From assembly GCA_963675185.2 (NCBI GenBank), contig CAXXOH010000001.1, forward strand, positions 186,001-250,000: a stretch of 64,000 bases of DNA. The letters are read 5' to 3'. Both the position numbers and the translations under genes were made by a program. The DNA is from Ilyobacter_A sp963675185 (GTDB lineage: Bacteria; Fusobacteriota; Fusobacteriia; Fusobacteriales; Fusobacteriaceae). The notes below the pieces were generated by a model. That model saw nothing but the letters and a program-made list of their open reading frames with translations. It was not told the DNA's origin and did no database searches. Shown piece after piece: positions 34,928 to 44,366 of the stretch (positions are counted from its first letter, which is position 1; every line of letters begins with the position of its first letter).

Positions 34928-35149
34928 ACTTCCTCCTGCTCAGTTAATTTACAGTATATTTTATCATAAAATTTGGAATATGTTAAGACTTATAGGGAGT
35001 AAATTTATCTTACAGCCGGGAAAGTTCTGGAGTTGAGATATAAAAGCTTCAAATTTTTTTGAATAAAACTGTGAGGCATAAAGAGGAAAAACAATAATTT
35101 TATATAAAAGCATATAATAGCTAAATTAATATAAGGGGAGGCGGATGAA

Positions 35150-35368
35150 GTGGTGATATTAAAAATAACAGTTTTTTATCCTGAACCCAAGTTATACAAA
35201 ATAGGGGAAAAAGGGGTTAAAAATATAAGCATCAATGATAATCATCAGAAAATTAATATAGCTAATGAGGATGGGACACAGATGAAAATAGTTGGACTAC
35301 CTTATGAAGCTATCTACGGCAGGGCGGAGTCAAATAATAAGAGAATTAAGGAGTACGTTATAGATTAG
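35150..35368 (+). CDS. Small hypothetical protein
   Basis: 72 residues starting at GTG 35150, 8 bases after GGGGAGG. An earlier ATG at 35144 meets a stop at once. The sequence (MVILKITVFYPEPKLYKIGE, ending NNKRIKEYVID) is mixed alpha/beta and soluble, with no family I recognise. It stands alone, followed about 100 bp later by a strong terminator. Confidence 0.55.
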   Translation: MVILKITVFYPEPKLYKIGEKGVKNISINDNHQKINIANEDGTQMKIVGLPYEAIYGRAESNNKRIKEYVID

Positions 35369-35466
35369 TTTTTAAAGAGTATTTATTCTAAGTGATTCTG
35401 TGTAGTGAATAAAGAATGATTGAATGGGAAGTATTTTAAAAAATTGTAAAAATTAAGTGGTTTGTT

Positions 35467-35510
35467 AAAAAAAGGTGACCTAGACGTATACGTCTAAGTC
35501 ACCTTTTTTT
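35467..35510 (+). terminator. 44-bp palindromic terminator
   Basis: AAAAAAAGGTGAC and GTCACCTTTTTTT form the base of a stem that continues to TAGACG/CGTCTA with one C-A mismatch and a TATA centre. T-runs lie on both strands, so it can also serve the minus-strand binding-protein gene ending at 35588. Confidence 0.8.
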
Positions 35511-35587
35511 ATTTACAATTATTTACAAATTGAATGATATTAAGCATCGAATATGGATAACAGTGTAAAATAATAAAATTGTTGAAC

Positions 35588-36559
35588 TTAATTTTTTAAA
35601 AATTCTTTATAATTATCCAGAGTCGCTAATTTAAATGGAATCCATTTCTGGTTTTCCTGACTTTTTCCTGTTGCTAAATTATATGCGGTTTCAATTGCTA
35701 CCTTTCCCTGTGTATATCCATCTTGGAAAACTGTTGCTGTCAATTTTCCAGATTCTAATTCCGGAATAGCTTCATTTATTAAATCTATCCCCAAAACCTT
35801 TACATTGTTAACTTGATTATATTTCTCAAGAGCCTTTATTGCTCCGAGCGCCATTTTATCGTTATTAGCTACAATGGCATCGATTTTCAAACCGGAAGTA
35901 AGCCACTCTTCTACCATACTAGAAGCCAAGGGTTCCAAGTATTTTGCCACTTTTTTGTCAATTATATTTATTTCTGGATACCGATCTATAACTTCTTCTA
36001 CGCCTTTAGTTCGCTCGAAAGTAGCTAAATTTTCGAAGTCACCCATTAAAATCGCTATGTTCCCCTTTCCGTTTAGTTCTTTTGCTAAATACTCCATTTG
36101 GATTACGCCGGCTGTTTTCTCTTTGGAACCGACATAGTATACGCCTTTGGGAAATGCTTTATCTATAAATTCTTCAGGCAATCTATTGGTGTATACAATG
36201 GGGATTTTAGCGTTTGTAGCTAATTTTGTTATGATGTCGGTATCCCCAGTGTCGACAGGTACTGCCACTATTGCATCTACACCTTTATTTATGAAATACT
36301 TTATTTGTTCCTCCTGTTTTTCGGTATACATTTTTGCATCTAAATAAGATACCTCTATGTTTTTCCCGAAAGATTTTTCAGCTTCAGACATCCCCTTTTG
36401 CATTGTTTGAAAAAACTCAACTTCTTCTATATTAGCTAAAGAAACTCCGATTTTAATAACTTTGTTTTTATTCTTTTTGGAACAGCCATTAAAAAACGTT
36501 ATAAAAAAAATTAATGCAAAAAATAATATCACAGTATAGCGGTACGATATTTTTTTCAT
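35588..36559 (-). CDS. Ribose-type sugar-binding lipoprotein (SBP 1)
   Basis: 323 residues from ATG 36559 (AAAGGAG 5 bases upstream; longer starts lack this). The signal ends in a lipobox (ITFFNGCSKK), so it is a membrane-anchored lipoprotein. A Peripla_BP_4 domain follows: VIKIGVSLANIEEVEFFQTM, IKYFINKGVDAIVAVPVDTG and AIVANNDKMALGAIKALEKY. It should bind a sugar or polyol outside the membrane. One of five paralogues here; no ABC permease or ATPase gene accompanies it. The neighbouring AraC-type gene may control it. Confidence 0.88.
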   Translation of the reverse strand: MKKISYRYTVILFFALIFFITFFNGCSKKNKNKVIKIGVSLANIEEVEFFQTMQKGMSEAEKSFGKNIEVSYLDAKMYTEKQEEQIKYFINKGVDAIVAVPVDTGDTDIITKLATNAKIPIVYTNRLPEEFIDKAFPKGVYYVGSKEKTAGVIQMEYLAKELNGKGNIAILMGDFENLATFERTKGVEEVIDRYPEINIIDKKVAKYLEPLASSMVEEWLTSGLKIDAIVANNDKMALGAIKALEKYNQVNNVKVLGIDLINEAIPELESGKLTATVFQDGYTQGKVAIETAYNLATGKSQENQKWIPFKLATLDNYKEFLKN

Positions 36560-36715
36560 ATTTTCTCCTTTCAAAATAGACTTTAATATAAGGGGATACA
36601 TTCCTAAATTACTATACGCTCTTTTACTTTCTTTCCTACAATAACGATTAAGCACGTTTTTGTTTTGTTGCTATTTATAAGTCGAATGTTATTTAATTTT
36701 GGATACATTAAAAAT

Positions 36716-36753
36716 ACCCTATAAGGCAGACTTTTATTGTTTGTCTATAGGGT
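36716..36753 (-). terminator. Terminator of the AraC-type gene
   Basis: On the minus strand ACCCTATAG...TATAGGGT forms an interrupted stem followed by ATTTTTAATG. It lies 25 bp beyond the stop of the gene at 36778. Confidence 0.6.
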
Positions 36754-36777
36754 AAAGTTTGCTAATTATAAAATATT

Positions 36778-37650
36778 TTATTGATTAGTATGAAAATCAG
36801 AGCTAGTAAGATATTTCCTGTATTTTCCTGGGGGCATACCTATTGTTTTGGTGAAAAGCATATTGAAATAATTTGGATTATCATAACCTAATATATTGGC
36901 TATTTCTGAGACAGAATGATCTGTGTTTATTAATAGGTTTTGTGCCTCTCCTATTTTTCTTTTTATTATATACTGCATCGGAGAATAACCGGTTTTTTCT
37001 TTAAAAGTATGCATAAGGTAGTATTGGCTTATCCCTAATTCCTCAGATAAAGACGCTATGCTTAAATTATTTAAAAAATTATCGTCAATATATTTTTTTA
37101 TTCTTTGTCCTAGCTCGTATTCTTCCTGCTTTTTTTTGTTTCCTGACGAATCTGCTAACCTAAGAACTATGGTGATAAGGCTGAAAAGTAAATATTTGCA
37201 GGTTTCCTCGACGCCCTTTCTGTTTGAAAAAACTTCTGAATACATTATTTTAAATATACTTTCAACGGCCTCGAAATGCTGGCCGCTATGTATCACAGGC
37301 TCGATATTATCAGGTATTAACTGGTTTTCATTCAGGCCTTTTAAGTTTAAATTAGTAATACCACATACATATGTGCTGATACACATCTCAACATTTGAAC
37401 GTTCATCGTGAAGAACACTTTTATTATATATAAGTATGTCGCCTTTTTTAGTTTTGTACTCTTTATCCCCTATGACATGTGTTCCATGACCATCTCTTAT
37501 GAAGACAATTTCTACCATATCTTCATGTTTGTGCATTATTCTAGGGAATTTGTTGTGTTCTTTTTCAGCTTTACATACGTGCATTAATTTTGGGAATTTA
37601 TTGTTTTTAAAACTTGAAACATTGTTATTATCAACAAAACATTGAATCAT
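36778..37650 (-). CDS. AraC-family regulator with cupin sensor domain
   Basis: 290 residues. The N-terminal cupin is at about 15-120 (PRIMHKHEDMVEIVFIRDGH, KKGDILIYNKSVLHDE). Two helix-turn-helix motifs lie at the C-terminus (LSIASLSEELGISQYYLMHT, then SVSEIANILGYDNPNYFNML and GMPPGKYRKYL). It is divergent from the SSS symporter gene at 38031 and upstream of SBP 1, so both are likely targets. A broken paralogue is at 44853-45435. The inducer is probably the polyol or sugar handled by this island. Confidence 0.9.
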   Translation of the reverse strand: MIQCFVDNNNVSSFKNNKFPKLMHVCKAEKEHNKFPRIMHKHEDMVEIVFIRDGHGTHVIGDKEYKTKKGDILIYNKSVLHDERSNVEMCISTYVCGITNLNLKGLNENQLIPDNIEPVIHSGQHFEAVESIFKIMYSEVFSNRKGVEETCKYLLFSLITIVLRLADSSGNKKKQEEYELGQRIKKYIDDNFLNNLSIASLSEELGISQYYLMHTFKEKTGYSPMQYIIKRKIGEAQNLLINTDHSVSEIANILGYDNPNYFNMLFTKTIGMPPGKYRKYLTSSDFHTNQ

Positions 37651-38030
37651 ATTAACTCAAACTCCTTTAAAATAGAAACGTTATTACATTAAATAAATTC
37701 AATTATACAATCATTAATGTAATGTAGGATTTCTTAAATAATTATATCAATTTAACAGAGAAGTGTCAATGTTTACTACTTGTCTGGTAAACAAAATAGC
37801 AGGAAAGTGTATTTTTTAAGAATGATGAATTTAAAAACTTTAAGAAAATCAGAGGATAAAGGAAAGTATAAAAAGCACTTTTCTTTATTGAGCAAAACAC
37901 AGGCAACGAGTTATAATCAAACACACAAAGATCATAAATAGAACACAAAAGCTAAAAAGTCTTTGTGGAAGACATTTTCATGTTTAATTTGTGATTAAAA
38001 AAATATCTATAAATCAAAGGAGGAGTTGAA
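37651..38030. other. Divergent control region between AraC-type and symporter genes
   Basis: 380 bases without a gene. They contain the 128-bp block at 37798-37925 that is repeated before the IolE-like gene, and a possible leader hairpin pairing CACAAAGA (about 37921) with TCTTTGTG (about 37959). Confidence 0.5.
37798..37925 (+). promoter_or_regulatory. Duplicated promoter block, copy 1 (before the symporter)
   Basis: It starts AGCAGGAAAGTGTATTTTTT, has AAGTATAAAAAGCA near the middle and TTTCTTTATTGAG after it. The same segments in the same order recur at 39929-40056. The TATAAA motif may be the -10. The flanking conserved parts are candidate sites for the divergent AraC-type regulator. Confidence 0.6.
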
Positions 38031-39617
38031 ATGAATTTATTTGCATTAGTGTCGTTCGTATTTTTTACAGCTCTCGTAGCTGTTGTATCGTATCGTTTAA
38101 CTGGAAATGAAGATCTTGATTCTAAAGATGGTTATTTTTTGGGTGGTAGAAGTTTAACAGGTCCTGTTATAGCTGGATCATTGATGCTTACCAACCTTTC
38201 TACAGAACAGTTAGTAGGGCTTAACGGGCAAGGTTATAGTGAGTCTATGGCTGTAATGGCATGGGAAGCTGGTTCGGCAGTTGCCCTTGTTATGATGGCG
38301 TTGATTTTCTTACCTAGATATCTAAAAAGTGGTATAACAACTATACCAGATTTCTTAGAGGAAAGATATGATACTGGTACAAGACAGATAGTAACTATGA
38401 TGTTTATCTTTAGCTATGTCTTAACTTATCTTCCTACAGTACTTTACTCTGGGTCTTTAGTTCTAAACGGACTATTCCATGTACCTGAGATGTTCGGTAT
38501 GAGTCAATTCTCTGCACTTTGTATTACTGTTGTGGGTGTAGGTGTAGTAGGGTCTATCTACGCTATATTTGGTGGTTTAAAAGCGGTTGCTGTATCGGAT
38601 ACAATAAATGGTATTGGTCTTCTCATTGGTGGGCTTATGATTCCCGTACTAGGCTTAGTTAAACTTGGTGGGGGAAGCATGAGTGAAGGTGTACATATTT
38701 TAACAACTGTACATCCGGAAAAACTAAATTCTGTAGGTGCTCCAACTTCGTCAGTACCTTTTGCGGTTATGTTTACAGGGATGCTTTTCAACAACCTTTA
38801 CTACTGGTGTACAAACCAATCGATTGTTCAAAGAGCATTTGCAGCTAAAAATCTTGTAGAGGGTCAAAAAGGTGTTATTTACGCTAGCTTCTTAAAACTG
38901 TTAGGACCTCTTTTCTTGGTAGTACCTGGAATTATAGCATTTCATTTATATCCAAGCCTGCCTTCTGCAGACATGGCTTATCCTACACTTATAGATGACA
39001 TACTACCTAAACCTTTGGTAGGGTTTTTTGGAGCAGTTCTTTTTGGAGCGATACTAAGTTCGTTTAACTCAGCTCTTAACAGTACCGTTACTTTATTCTC
39101 TTTGAACATCTACAGACCTATGTTCAAACCGGAAGCAACAGACAGAGAGTTGGTAGGTTTTGGTAAAAAATTAGGAACTGTACTTGCTATTGTATCTATG
39201 TGTGTGGCGCCTTTCATCATGTATGCTAAGGGGGGACTATACGGATTCCTTCAACAAATGTACGGGTTCTACAGTGTTCCTTTGTTGGTAATAATAGTAG
39301 TAGGTTTCTTCACTAAAAAAACATCGGCGTTCTCAGCTAAATTTGCAATGATATTCCATGTGGTGTTGTACTCTGCGTACCTTGTATCTGGCATAGAGAA
39401 AAATTTCCTTCATATCTTAGGGTTATTACTTCCTATAGAAGTGTTGGGAATGCTTTATATATCTAGATTCAAGCCGAGAGAAACTGAGTTTGTTCACAAC
39501 TACAGTGGAGATGTAGATATCACTCCTTGGAAACACGCTAAATTAGCTGGTGCCATAGCTATACTTGTTATGGCTGGGGTATACATTTTCTTCTCGCCAC
39601 TTGGCATTGCCGCATAA
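38031..39617 (+). CDS. Sodium:solute symporter (SSS/SLC5 family)
   Basis: 528 residues with about 14 hydrophobic segments. Family blocks are DGYFLGGRSLTGPVIAGSLM, LTNLSTEQLVGLNGQGY, IPDFLEERYDTGTRQIVTMM, WCTNQSIVQRAFAAKN and FGAILSSFNSALNSTVTLFS, as in the sugar/inositol branch of SLC5. It imports a sugar or polyol with sodium. GGAGG lies 6 bases before the ATG. It is the only complete transporter in the island and may be the real uptake route, since the binding proteins lack a permease. A terminator follows. Confidence 0.92.
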   Translation: MNLFALVSFVFFTALVAVVSYRLTGNEDLDSKDGYFLGGRSLTGPVIAGSLMLTNLSTEQLVGLNGQGYSESMAVMAWEAGSAVALVMMALIFLPRYLKSGITTIPDFLEERYDTGTRQIVTMMFIFSYVLTYLPTVLYSGSLVLNGLFHVPEMFGMSQFSALCITVVGVGVVGSIYAIFGGLKAVAVSDTINGIGLLIGGLMIPVLGLVKLGGGSMSEGVHILTTVHPEKLNSVGAPTSSVPFAVMFTGMLFNNLYYWCTNQSIVQRAFAAKNLVEGQKGVIYASFLKLLGPLFLVVPGIIAFHLYPSLPSADMAYPTLIDDILPKPLVGFFGAVLFGAILSSFNSALNSTVTLFSLNIYRPMFKPEATDRELVGFGKKLGTVLAIVSMCVAPFIMYAKGGLYGFLQQMYGFYSVPLLVIIVVGFFTKKTSAFSAKFAMIFHVVLYSAYLVSGIEKNFLHILGLLLPIEVLGMLYISRFKPRETEFVHNYSGDVDITPWKHAKLAGAIAILVMAGVYIFFSPLGIAA

Positions 39618-39673
39618 AAATATTCGATTTGATATTTTGTAAGTTACTTTAAGGAAAAAATACAATAGTTGTG

Positions 39674-39700
39674 AGGCGGATAAACTTATCCGCCTTATTT
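39674..39700 (+). terminator. Terminator of the symporter gene
   Basis: AGGCGGATAA and TTATCCGCCT form a 10-bp stem, followed by TATTTATTTT, 57 bp after the stop codon. Confidence 0.8.
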
Positions 39701-40132
39701 ATTTTCGGTAATAAATTGTAATTACAATATTATATAACGGAAGGAATATTTTCAAACATCAATTATCTGATACTGAAAGTATGGTCTGAAATTTTATTTT
39801 CCAAACAAAAAGAACATTTTATTCTGTTTAAAAACACACCAGTATGAAATTGTAGGCTTAAATCCTTATATCCCTTGTAAAATATAGTTTAAACGACTTT
39901 ACCTTGAGCGGAATAAATGTATCGTGAAAGCAGGAAAATGTATTTTTTAAAAAGAGGACAGTTTAGAAGTCTAATAAAATTAAGGGTAAAATCAAGTATA
40001 AAAAGCATTTTAGTTTATTGAGAAGATTGTAGGTAGTGGGTTAATATAATAACATAGAAACATAGAAGAGCAAATGTAGTTCGCATTGTGGCTCTATTTT
40101 TATCATTGTATTTAAAAGAGGAGGATTTGTAT
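39701..40132. other. Control region before the IolE-like gene
   Basis: About 430 bases without a gene. They hold the second copy of the promoter block (39929-40056) and a leader hairpin near 40063-40103, in which AGAGC pairs with GCTCT around AATG/CATT and is followed by ATTTTT. This may be an attenuator. Confidence 0.5.
39929..40056 (+). promoter_or_regulatory. Duplicated promoter block, copy 2 (before the IolE-like gene)
   Basis: AGCAGGAAAATGTATTTTTT, then AAGTATAAAAAGCA and TTTAGTTTATTGAG, match copy 1 at 37798-37925 in order and spacing, while the DNA between is diverged. This suggests that both genes answer to one regulator. Confidence 0.6.
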
Positions 40133-41056
40133 ATGGCTATTAAAATTACAGGTGCCCCTTGCAGTTGGGGAGTAGATAATCCAAAAAATCCATATTTACC
40201 ATCATGGTTAAAAGTATTGGATGAAGCATCTACAGCAGGTTATAAAGGGTTAGAACTTGGACCGTACGGTTATATCCCGCTTGATTTAGAACTTGTCAGC
40301 AATGAACTAAAGAAAAGAGACCTAACAATTGTTGCAGGGACAATATTTGATGACTTGGTATCTGAAGCTAATCAAGAGAACATCATAAAACAAGTACACT
40401 ATATTTGCGGGCTTATCACAAAGTTGCCTCTTGAAGAAAAAGAGGAAGGTCAACATTTCAAAACTCCATACTTGGTTGTCATTGACTGGGGGCACGACGA
40501 ACGTGATTATGCCGCGGGCCACGCTGATACTGCACCAAGACTTAATGATGCTGATTGGTCGAGAATGGTTGAACTTATTAAAAAAGTTGCTACAATCGCA
40601 TCAGAAGAATATGGTGTAAGAACAGTAATTCATCCTCATGCAGGTGGATATATCGAATTCGCAGATGAAATCGATAAAATAGCTGAAGAAATTTCGTATG
40701 AAACGGCAGGACTTTGCTTAGATACAGGTCATCTTTACTTCTCGGGTATGGACCCGGTTGAGTGGTTGAAAAAATACCAAGACCAAATTGACTATGTTCA
40801 CTTTAAAGATGTTAACAAAAATGTTTACGATGAAATTATGAAAGAAGAGATAAGATTCTTTGATGCGGTGGCTAAAGGTGTTATGTGTCCTTTGGGAACA
40901 GGTAATCTGGACTATCCAAGTATTTATAGTACGCTTCAAGAAATGGAGTACAACGGATTCATCACAATTGAGCAAGAACGTGACCCAAGAAATTCAGACA
41001 CTAGTTTAAGAGACGTAAAAGCTAGTTTGGATTATTTAAAAAGTATCGGGTTTTAA
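40133..41056 (+). CDS. IolE-like sugar/polyol isomerase-epimerase (TIM barrel)
   Basis: 307 residues from ATG 40133, after GAGGAGG; a start 15 codons earlier has no such site. The AP_endonuc_2 TIM barrel is marked by KITGAPCSWGV, GYKGLELGPYGYIP, TVIHPHAGGYIE, LCLDTGHLYFSG, DYVHFKDVN and FITIEQERD, which supply the metal-binding His, Asp and Glu. Inosose dehydratase (IolE) is the nearest named family, but related barrels act on 3-keto-sugars or keto-polyols. The Gfo/Idh/MocA gene follows by 36 bp, so oxidation then dehydration or isomerisation of one substrate is likely. Confidence 0.8.
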   Translation: MAIKITGAPCSWGVDNPKNPYLPSWLKVLDEASTAGYKGLELGPYGYIPLDLELVSNELKKRDLTIVAGTIFDDLVSEANQENIIKQVHYICGLITKLPLEEKEEGQHFKTPYLVVIDWGHDERDYAAGHADTAPRLNDADWSRMVELIKKVATIASEEYGVRTVIHPHAGGYIEFADEIDKIAEEISYETAGLCLDTGHLYFSGMDPVEWLKKYQDQIDYVHFKDVNKNVYDEIMKEEIRFFDAVAKGVMCPLGTGNLDYPSIYSTLQEMEYNGFITIEQERDPRNSDTSLRDVKASLDYLKSIGF

Positions 41057-41092
41057 TAATTTTAATAATTTATTGATAGGAGGAAGTTTAAA

Positions 41093-42262
41093 ATGATAAA
41101 TGGTGAAAAAGGAGCATCACGTTCTATTAAATGGGGAATGGTTGGCGGAGGAAAAGGCAGTAACATCGGTTACATCCACCGTTCGGCAGCATTACGTGAC
41201 AACAACTTTGATTTGATTGCAGGTGCATTTGATATTGATCCTCAAAGAGGAATAGATTTTGCTAAAGAATTAGGGGTTAGCGAAGATCGTTGCTACGGCG
41301 ATTACAAAAAAATGTTAGAAGAGGAAGCAAAAAGGAAAGACGGTATCGAGGCGGTTACAATCGCTACACCAAACGGGACTCACTATGAGATCAGTAAGGC
41401 TTGTTTAGAAGCAGGGCTACACGTAGTTTGTGAAAAACCTCTATGTTTTACATATGAAGAAGCAGAAGAACTTGAAAAATTAGCAACAGAAAATAATCTT
41501 ATATTTGGTGTCACTTATGGTTATTCAGGACATCAAATGGTAACAGAAGCACGTGAACTTATCGCAAACGGTGATTTGGGAGAAATCCGTCTTATCAATA
41601 CACAGTTTGCTTACGGATTCTTTGCAGGGCCGGTTGAAGAATTATACCCAGCTTCAAAATGGAGATTAAGCTCAAAAAATGCAGGGCCAAGCTTTATTTT
41701 GGGTGACGTAGGTACTCACTCATGGCACATGGCCGAAACAATGGTTCCTGGTCTTAAAATAGAAGAATTGATGTGCGCAATGCAAAGATTCGGTAAAGGC
41801 AGAGAGTTAGAGGATAATGCACATGTATTGATCAAATGCAATGACGGCATTTTCTGCAACCTCTGGGCAAGCGCTATCAACTCAGGTTCACACCATGGTA
41901 TGAAAATCCGTGTTGTTGGATCAAAAGCAAGTATCGAATGGTTTGCAGAGCGTCCAAATCAATTGAGATACGAGATAGAAGGGGAAGCGGTTAGAATTTT
42001 GGAAAGAGGTGCCGGATATCTTCATGACTCATCAAAAGAAACAGATAGAATCGGTGCAGGGCATCCGGAAGGGTTATTTGAATCATGGTCAAACATGTAT
42101 CGTAGATTTGCTATAGCAATGGATGCTGCGAGTCGTAACGACCAGGAATTCTTGAAGACATTCTGGTATCCAAATGTACACGAAGGAGCAGAAGGCGTTA
42201 AATTTGTAGAGGCATGCGTTGCGTCGGATAAAGAAGGCGCTGCCTGGGTATCTGTGAAATAA
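41093..42262 (+). CDS. Gfo/Idh/MocA-family dehydrogenase
   Basis: 389 residues. The Rossmann start is WGMVGGGKGSNIGYIH, followed by AVTIATPNGTHYEISKACLE, VVCEKPLCFT (catalytic Lys in EKP) and LGDVGTHSWHMAETM (catalytic His pair). Such enzymes oxidise a ring hydroxyl of inositols or sugars with NAD(P). It is longer than classical IolG and resembles the larger oxidoreductases often paired with IolE/IolH-type barrels. It lies in an operon with the IolE-like gene before it and SBP 2 after it. The exact substrate (myo-, scyllo- or chiro-inositol, or a glycoside) cannot be read from sequence. Confidence 0.85.
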   Translation: MINGEKGASRSIKWGMVGGGKGSNIGYIHRSAALRDNNFDLIAGAFDIDPQRGIDFAKELGVSEDRCYGDYKKMLEEEAKRKDGIEAVTIATPNGTHYEISKACLEAGLHVVCEKPLCFTYEEAEELEKLATENNLIFGVTYGYSGHQMVTEARELIANGDLGEIRLINTQFAYGFFAGPVEELYPASKWRLSSKNAGPSFILGDVGTHSWHMAETMVPGLKIEELMCAMQRFGKGRELEDNAHVLIKCNDGIFCNLWASAINSGSHHGMKIRVVGSKASIEWFAERPNQLRYEIEGEAVRILERGAGYLHDSSKETDRIGAGHPEGLFESWSNMYRRFAIAMDAASRNDQEFLKTFWYPNVHEGAEGVKFVEACVASDKEGAAWVSVK

Positions 42263-42380
42263 GCTATACGGAGTAAATTTTGGATAAAAACATTTCTACC
42301 ATAACAAAAATTGATACAGCTGTATGAAGGTAGTTCTGATAAAATTTTAGCAACAAAATATTAAAAAGGAGTTGGTAATT

Positions 42381-43322
42381 TTGAGAAGGATTCTATCTTT
42401 AGTTTTTATTATTATGGCAATGTTGGCAATGGTTGGATGTGGGGGAAAATCGTCTGATGGGGAAAAAGCTATACGTGTAGGAGTTACTCTTCCTAGTTTT
42501 GACAACACGTTTCAGCTTTATCTTATGGACGCTATCAAGAAGCATGCCGCGGAACTTGACCAAAAAGTAGAAGTTAGTTTTGTTGATGCAAAGAATGATT
42601 CGGCAATGCAGTTAAACCAAGTTGAGAATTTCATCACTCAGGGAGTAGATGCGATCATAGTAGTTACAGCCAGTGCAGATGCTACTGCTCCTATGTCTAG
42701 CGCTGCTCTGTCAGCAGGAGTTCCTTTGGTTTACCTAAATGCTAGGCCGACAGATGTTCCTGATGGGTTAAACTATGTAGGTTCACAAGAAAAAGTAGCT
42801 GGAAATCTTCAAATGGAGTATGTTGCAGAAAAACTTAACGGAAAAGGGAATGTGGCAATTCTGATGGGGGACTTGGTTCATGATGCTTCGTATAGAAGAA
42901 CCGATGGTGTAAAAGAAATTGCAGAAAAATATCCTGATATCCATGTTATCAAAGAACAAACAGGAAAATGGGACAGGGCACTTGCAATGAGCGTTACAGA
43001 AAACTGGCTCAACAGTGGGGACAAAATAGATGCTATAATTGCAAATAACGATGAAATGGCAATTGGTGCTATAAAAGCTTTATCAGCATCTAATATGTTG
43101 GATAAAACATTAGTACTGGGAGTAGACGCAACAGATGACGGGATAGCTGAATTAGAAAAAGGGAATTTGTCAGCTACAGTATTCCAGGATGCATTTGGAC
43201 AAGGTAGTGGCGCATTAGATGTTGCCTTAAAAGTTTTAAATGGAGAAGAGGTAGAAAAAGACACTTGGGTACCATTTAAACTTGTAACAAAGGATAATTA
43301 CAAAGAAGTTATGGGAAAATAG
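42381..43322 (+). CDS. Ribose-type sugar-binding lipoprotein (SBP 2)
   Basis: 313 residues from TTG 42381, 9 bases after AGGAG; the earlier in-frame TTG at 42372 overlaps the site. The signal and lipobox end in MAMLAMVGCGG. The Peripla_BP_4 domain shows IRVGVTLPSFDNTFQLYLMD, VENFITQGVDAIIVVTASAD, AIIANNDEMAIGAIKAL and VLGVDATDDG. It binds a sugar or polyol at the outer face of the membrane. It is the only binding protein of the five placed within the catabolic operon on the plus strand. Confidence 0.88.
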   Translation: MRRILSLVFIIMAMLAMVGCGGKSSDGEKAIRVGVTLPSFDNTFQLYLMDAIKKHAAELDQKVEVSFVDAKNDSAMQLNQVENFITQGVDAIIVVTASADATAPMSSAALSAGVPLVYLNARPTDVPDGLNYVGSQEKVAGNLQMEYVAEKLNGKGNVAILMGDLVHDASYRRTDGVKEIAEKYPDIHVIKEQTGKWDRALAMSVTENWLNSGDKIDAIIANNDEMAIGAIKALSASNMLDKTLVLGVDATDDGIAELEKGNLSATVFQDAFGQGSGALDVALKVLNGEEVEKDTWVPFKLVTKDNYKEVMGK

Positions 43323-43378
43323 GTAGCAAATCAGGATATTTATATAATCCTAATTAAAGACGGTGTACAATCAATCTC

Positions 43379-43409
43379 AGGGTAGGAACAATTATTAGAT
43401 TCCTGCCCT
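43379..43409 (+). terminator. Hairpin after SBP 2
   Basis: AGGGTAGGAA and TTCCTGCCCT pair over 10 bases with one G-T wobble. The following TATCTGAAAAA is not a T-run, so it may be a partial terminator or mRNA-stabilising hairpin before the IolH-like gene. Confidence 0.55.
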
Positions 43410-43490
43410 TATCTGAAAAATTATATAGTTTTGGCTTTATATGAAAACCAAGATTTTATAAATAGTTTAAAAATAATGGAGGTTTAATTT

Positions 43491-44366
43491 ATGAAAATAG
43501 CTTTTGATCCAGATGTAATAAGATATATGTCGATAACTGAAATGGTTCATCAGATCAAAGAGTGGGGATTTAATTATATTGAACAGTCTCCGCATCCTCA
43601 AATACTGCCGTTCTACAAACACCCAAAGGCAGGTAAAGAGATTATTGATGAGTATAAAAAAGTTTTAAAAGAAACTGGAGTTCAAATTTCTTCGATGATA
43701 CCGATTTACAACTGGTCGCACCCAGAAGAAAACCGTAGACAGGCTGCAGTAGCAAACTGGAAACGTGCTATTGAAATTGCAATAGATTTAGGAGTTCCTG
43801 TTATGAATACTGAGCTTGCCGGAGATATAAAAAGACCTGTAGAGTCTGAAGAGAGTCTTTACAGATCTATGGAAGAACTACTTCCTATTTTCGAGCGTGA
43901 AGGAATCCGTCTTGACATCCAATCTCATCCATACGATTTCTGTGAAGATGGTAATGAGACTGTAGACATAGTTAAGTCGTTCCGTAGCGACTACGTAAAA
44001 TACCTATTCTGTGCGGCGCACACGTTCTTCTATGATAAAGGGAAAGGGGACGTTCCTGGTATGCTTGATTACGCTGGTGACGACCTAAAACACGTTATCA
44101 TAGCAGATACAATGAACCAAGAGTTAAACTGCCGTTATATAGTTAACCCTCCTGGTTCTGATGCTAGAAGAGACGTAACTGTGCACCAACATTTAGGAAT
44201 AGGTGAAGGTGACGTTAACTTTGAAGCTATGTTCGCAAAACTACGTGAAATGGATTTCGGTAAAAAAGAGGACACAATAGCATCAGTTTCTTTATTCGGA
44301 TTCCCGGAAAAAATGGCGAAACAAGCTCCTGAACACCTAGCAAGAGTTAAAAAAGAGCTTCTTTAA
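43491..44366 (+). CDS. IolH-like TIM-barrel protein
   Basis: 291 residues, starting MKIAFDPDVIRYMSITEMVH like IolH of Bacillus (about 289 residues). Other blocks are NYIEQSPHPQILPFYKHPK, VPVMNTELAGD, IRLDIQSHPYDFCEDGNE, HVIIADTMNQ and VTVHQHLGIGEGDVNFEAM. The conserved Glu, Asp and His fit a metal-dependent isomerase/epimerase. IolH's own reaction is poorly known; it occurs in inositol operons. GGAGG lies 6 bases before the ATG. Confidence 0.82.
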   Translation: MKIAFDPDVIRYMSITEMVHQIKEWGFNYIEQSPHPQILPFYKHPKAGKEIIDEYKKVLKETGVQISSMIPIYNWSHPEENRRQAAVANWKRAIEIAIDLGVPVMNTELAGDIKRPVESEESLYRSMEELLPIFEREGIRLDIQSHPYDFCEDGNETVDIVKSFRSDYVKYLFCAAHTFFYDKGKGDVPGMLDYAGDDLKHVIIADTMNQELNCRYIVNPPGSDARRDVTVHQHLGIGEGDVNFEAMFAKLREMDFGKKEDTIASVSLFGFPEKMAKQAPEHLARVKKELL

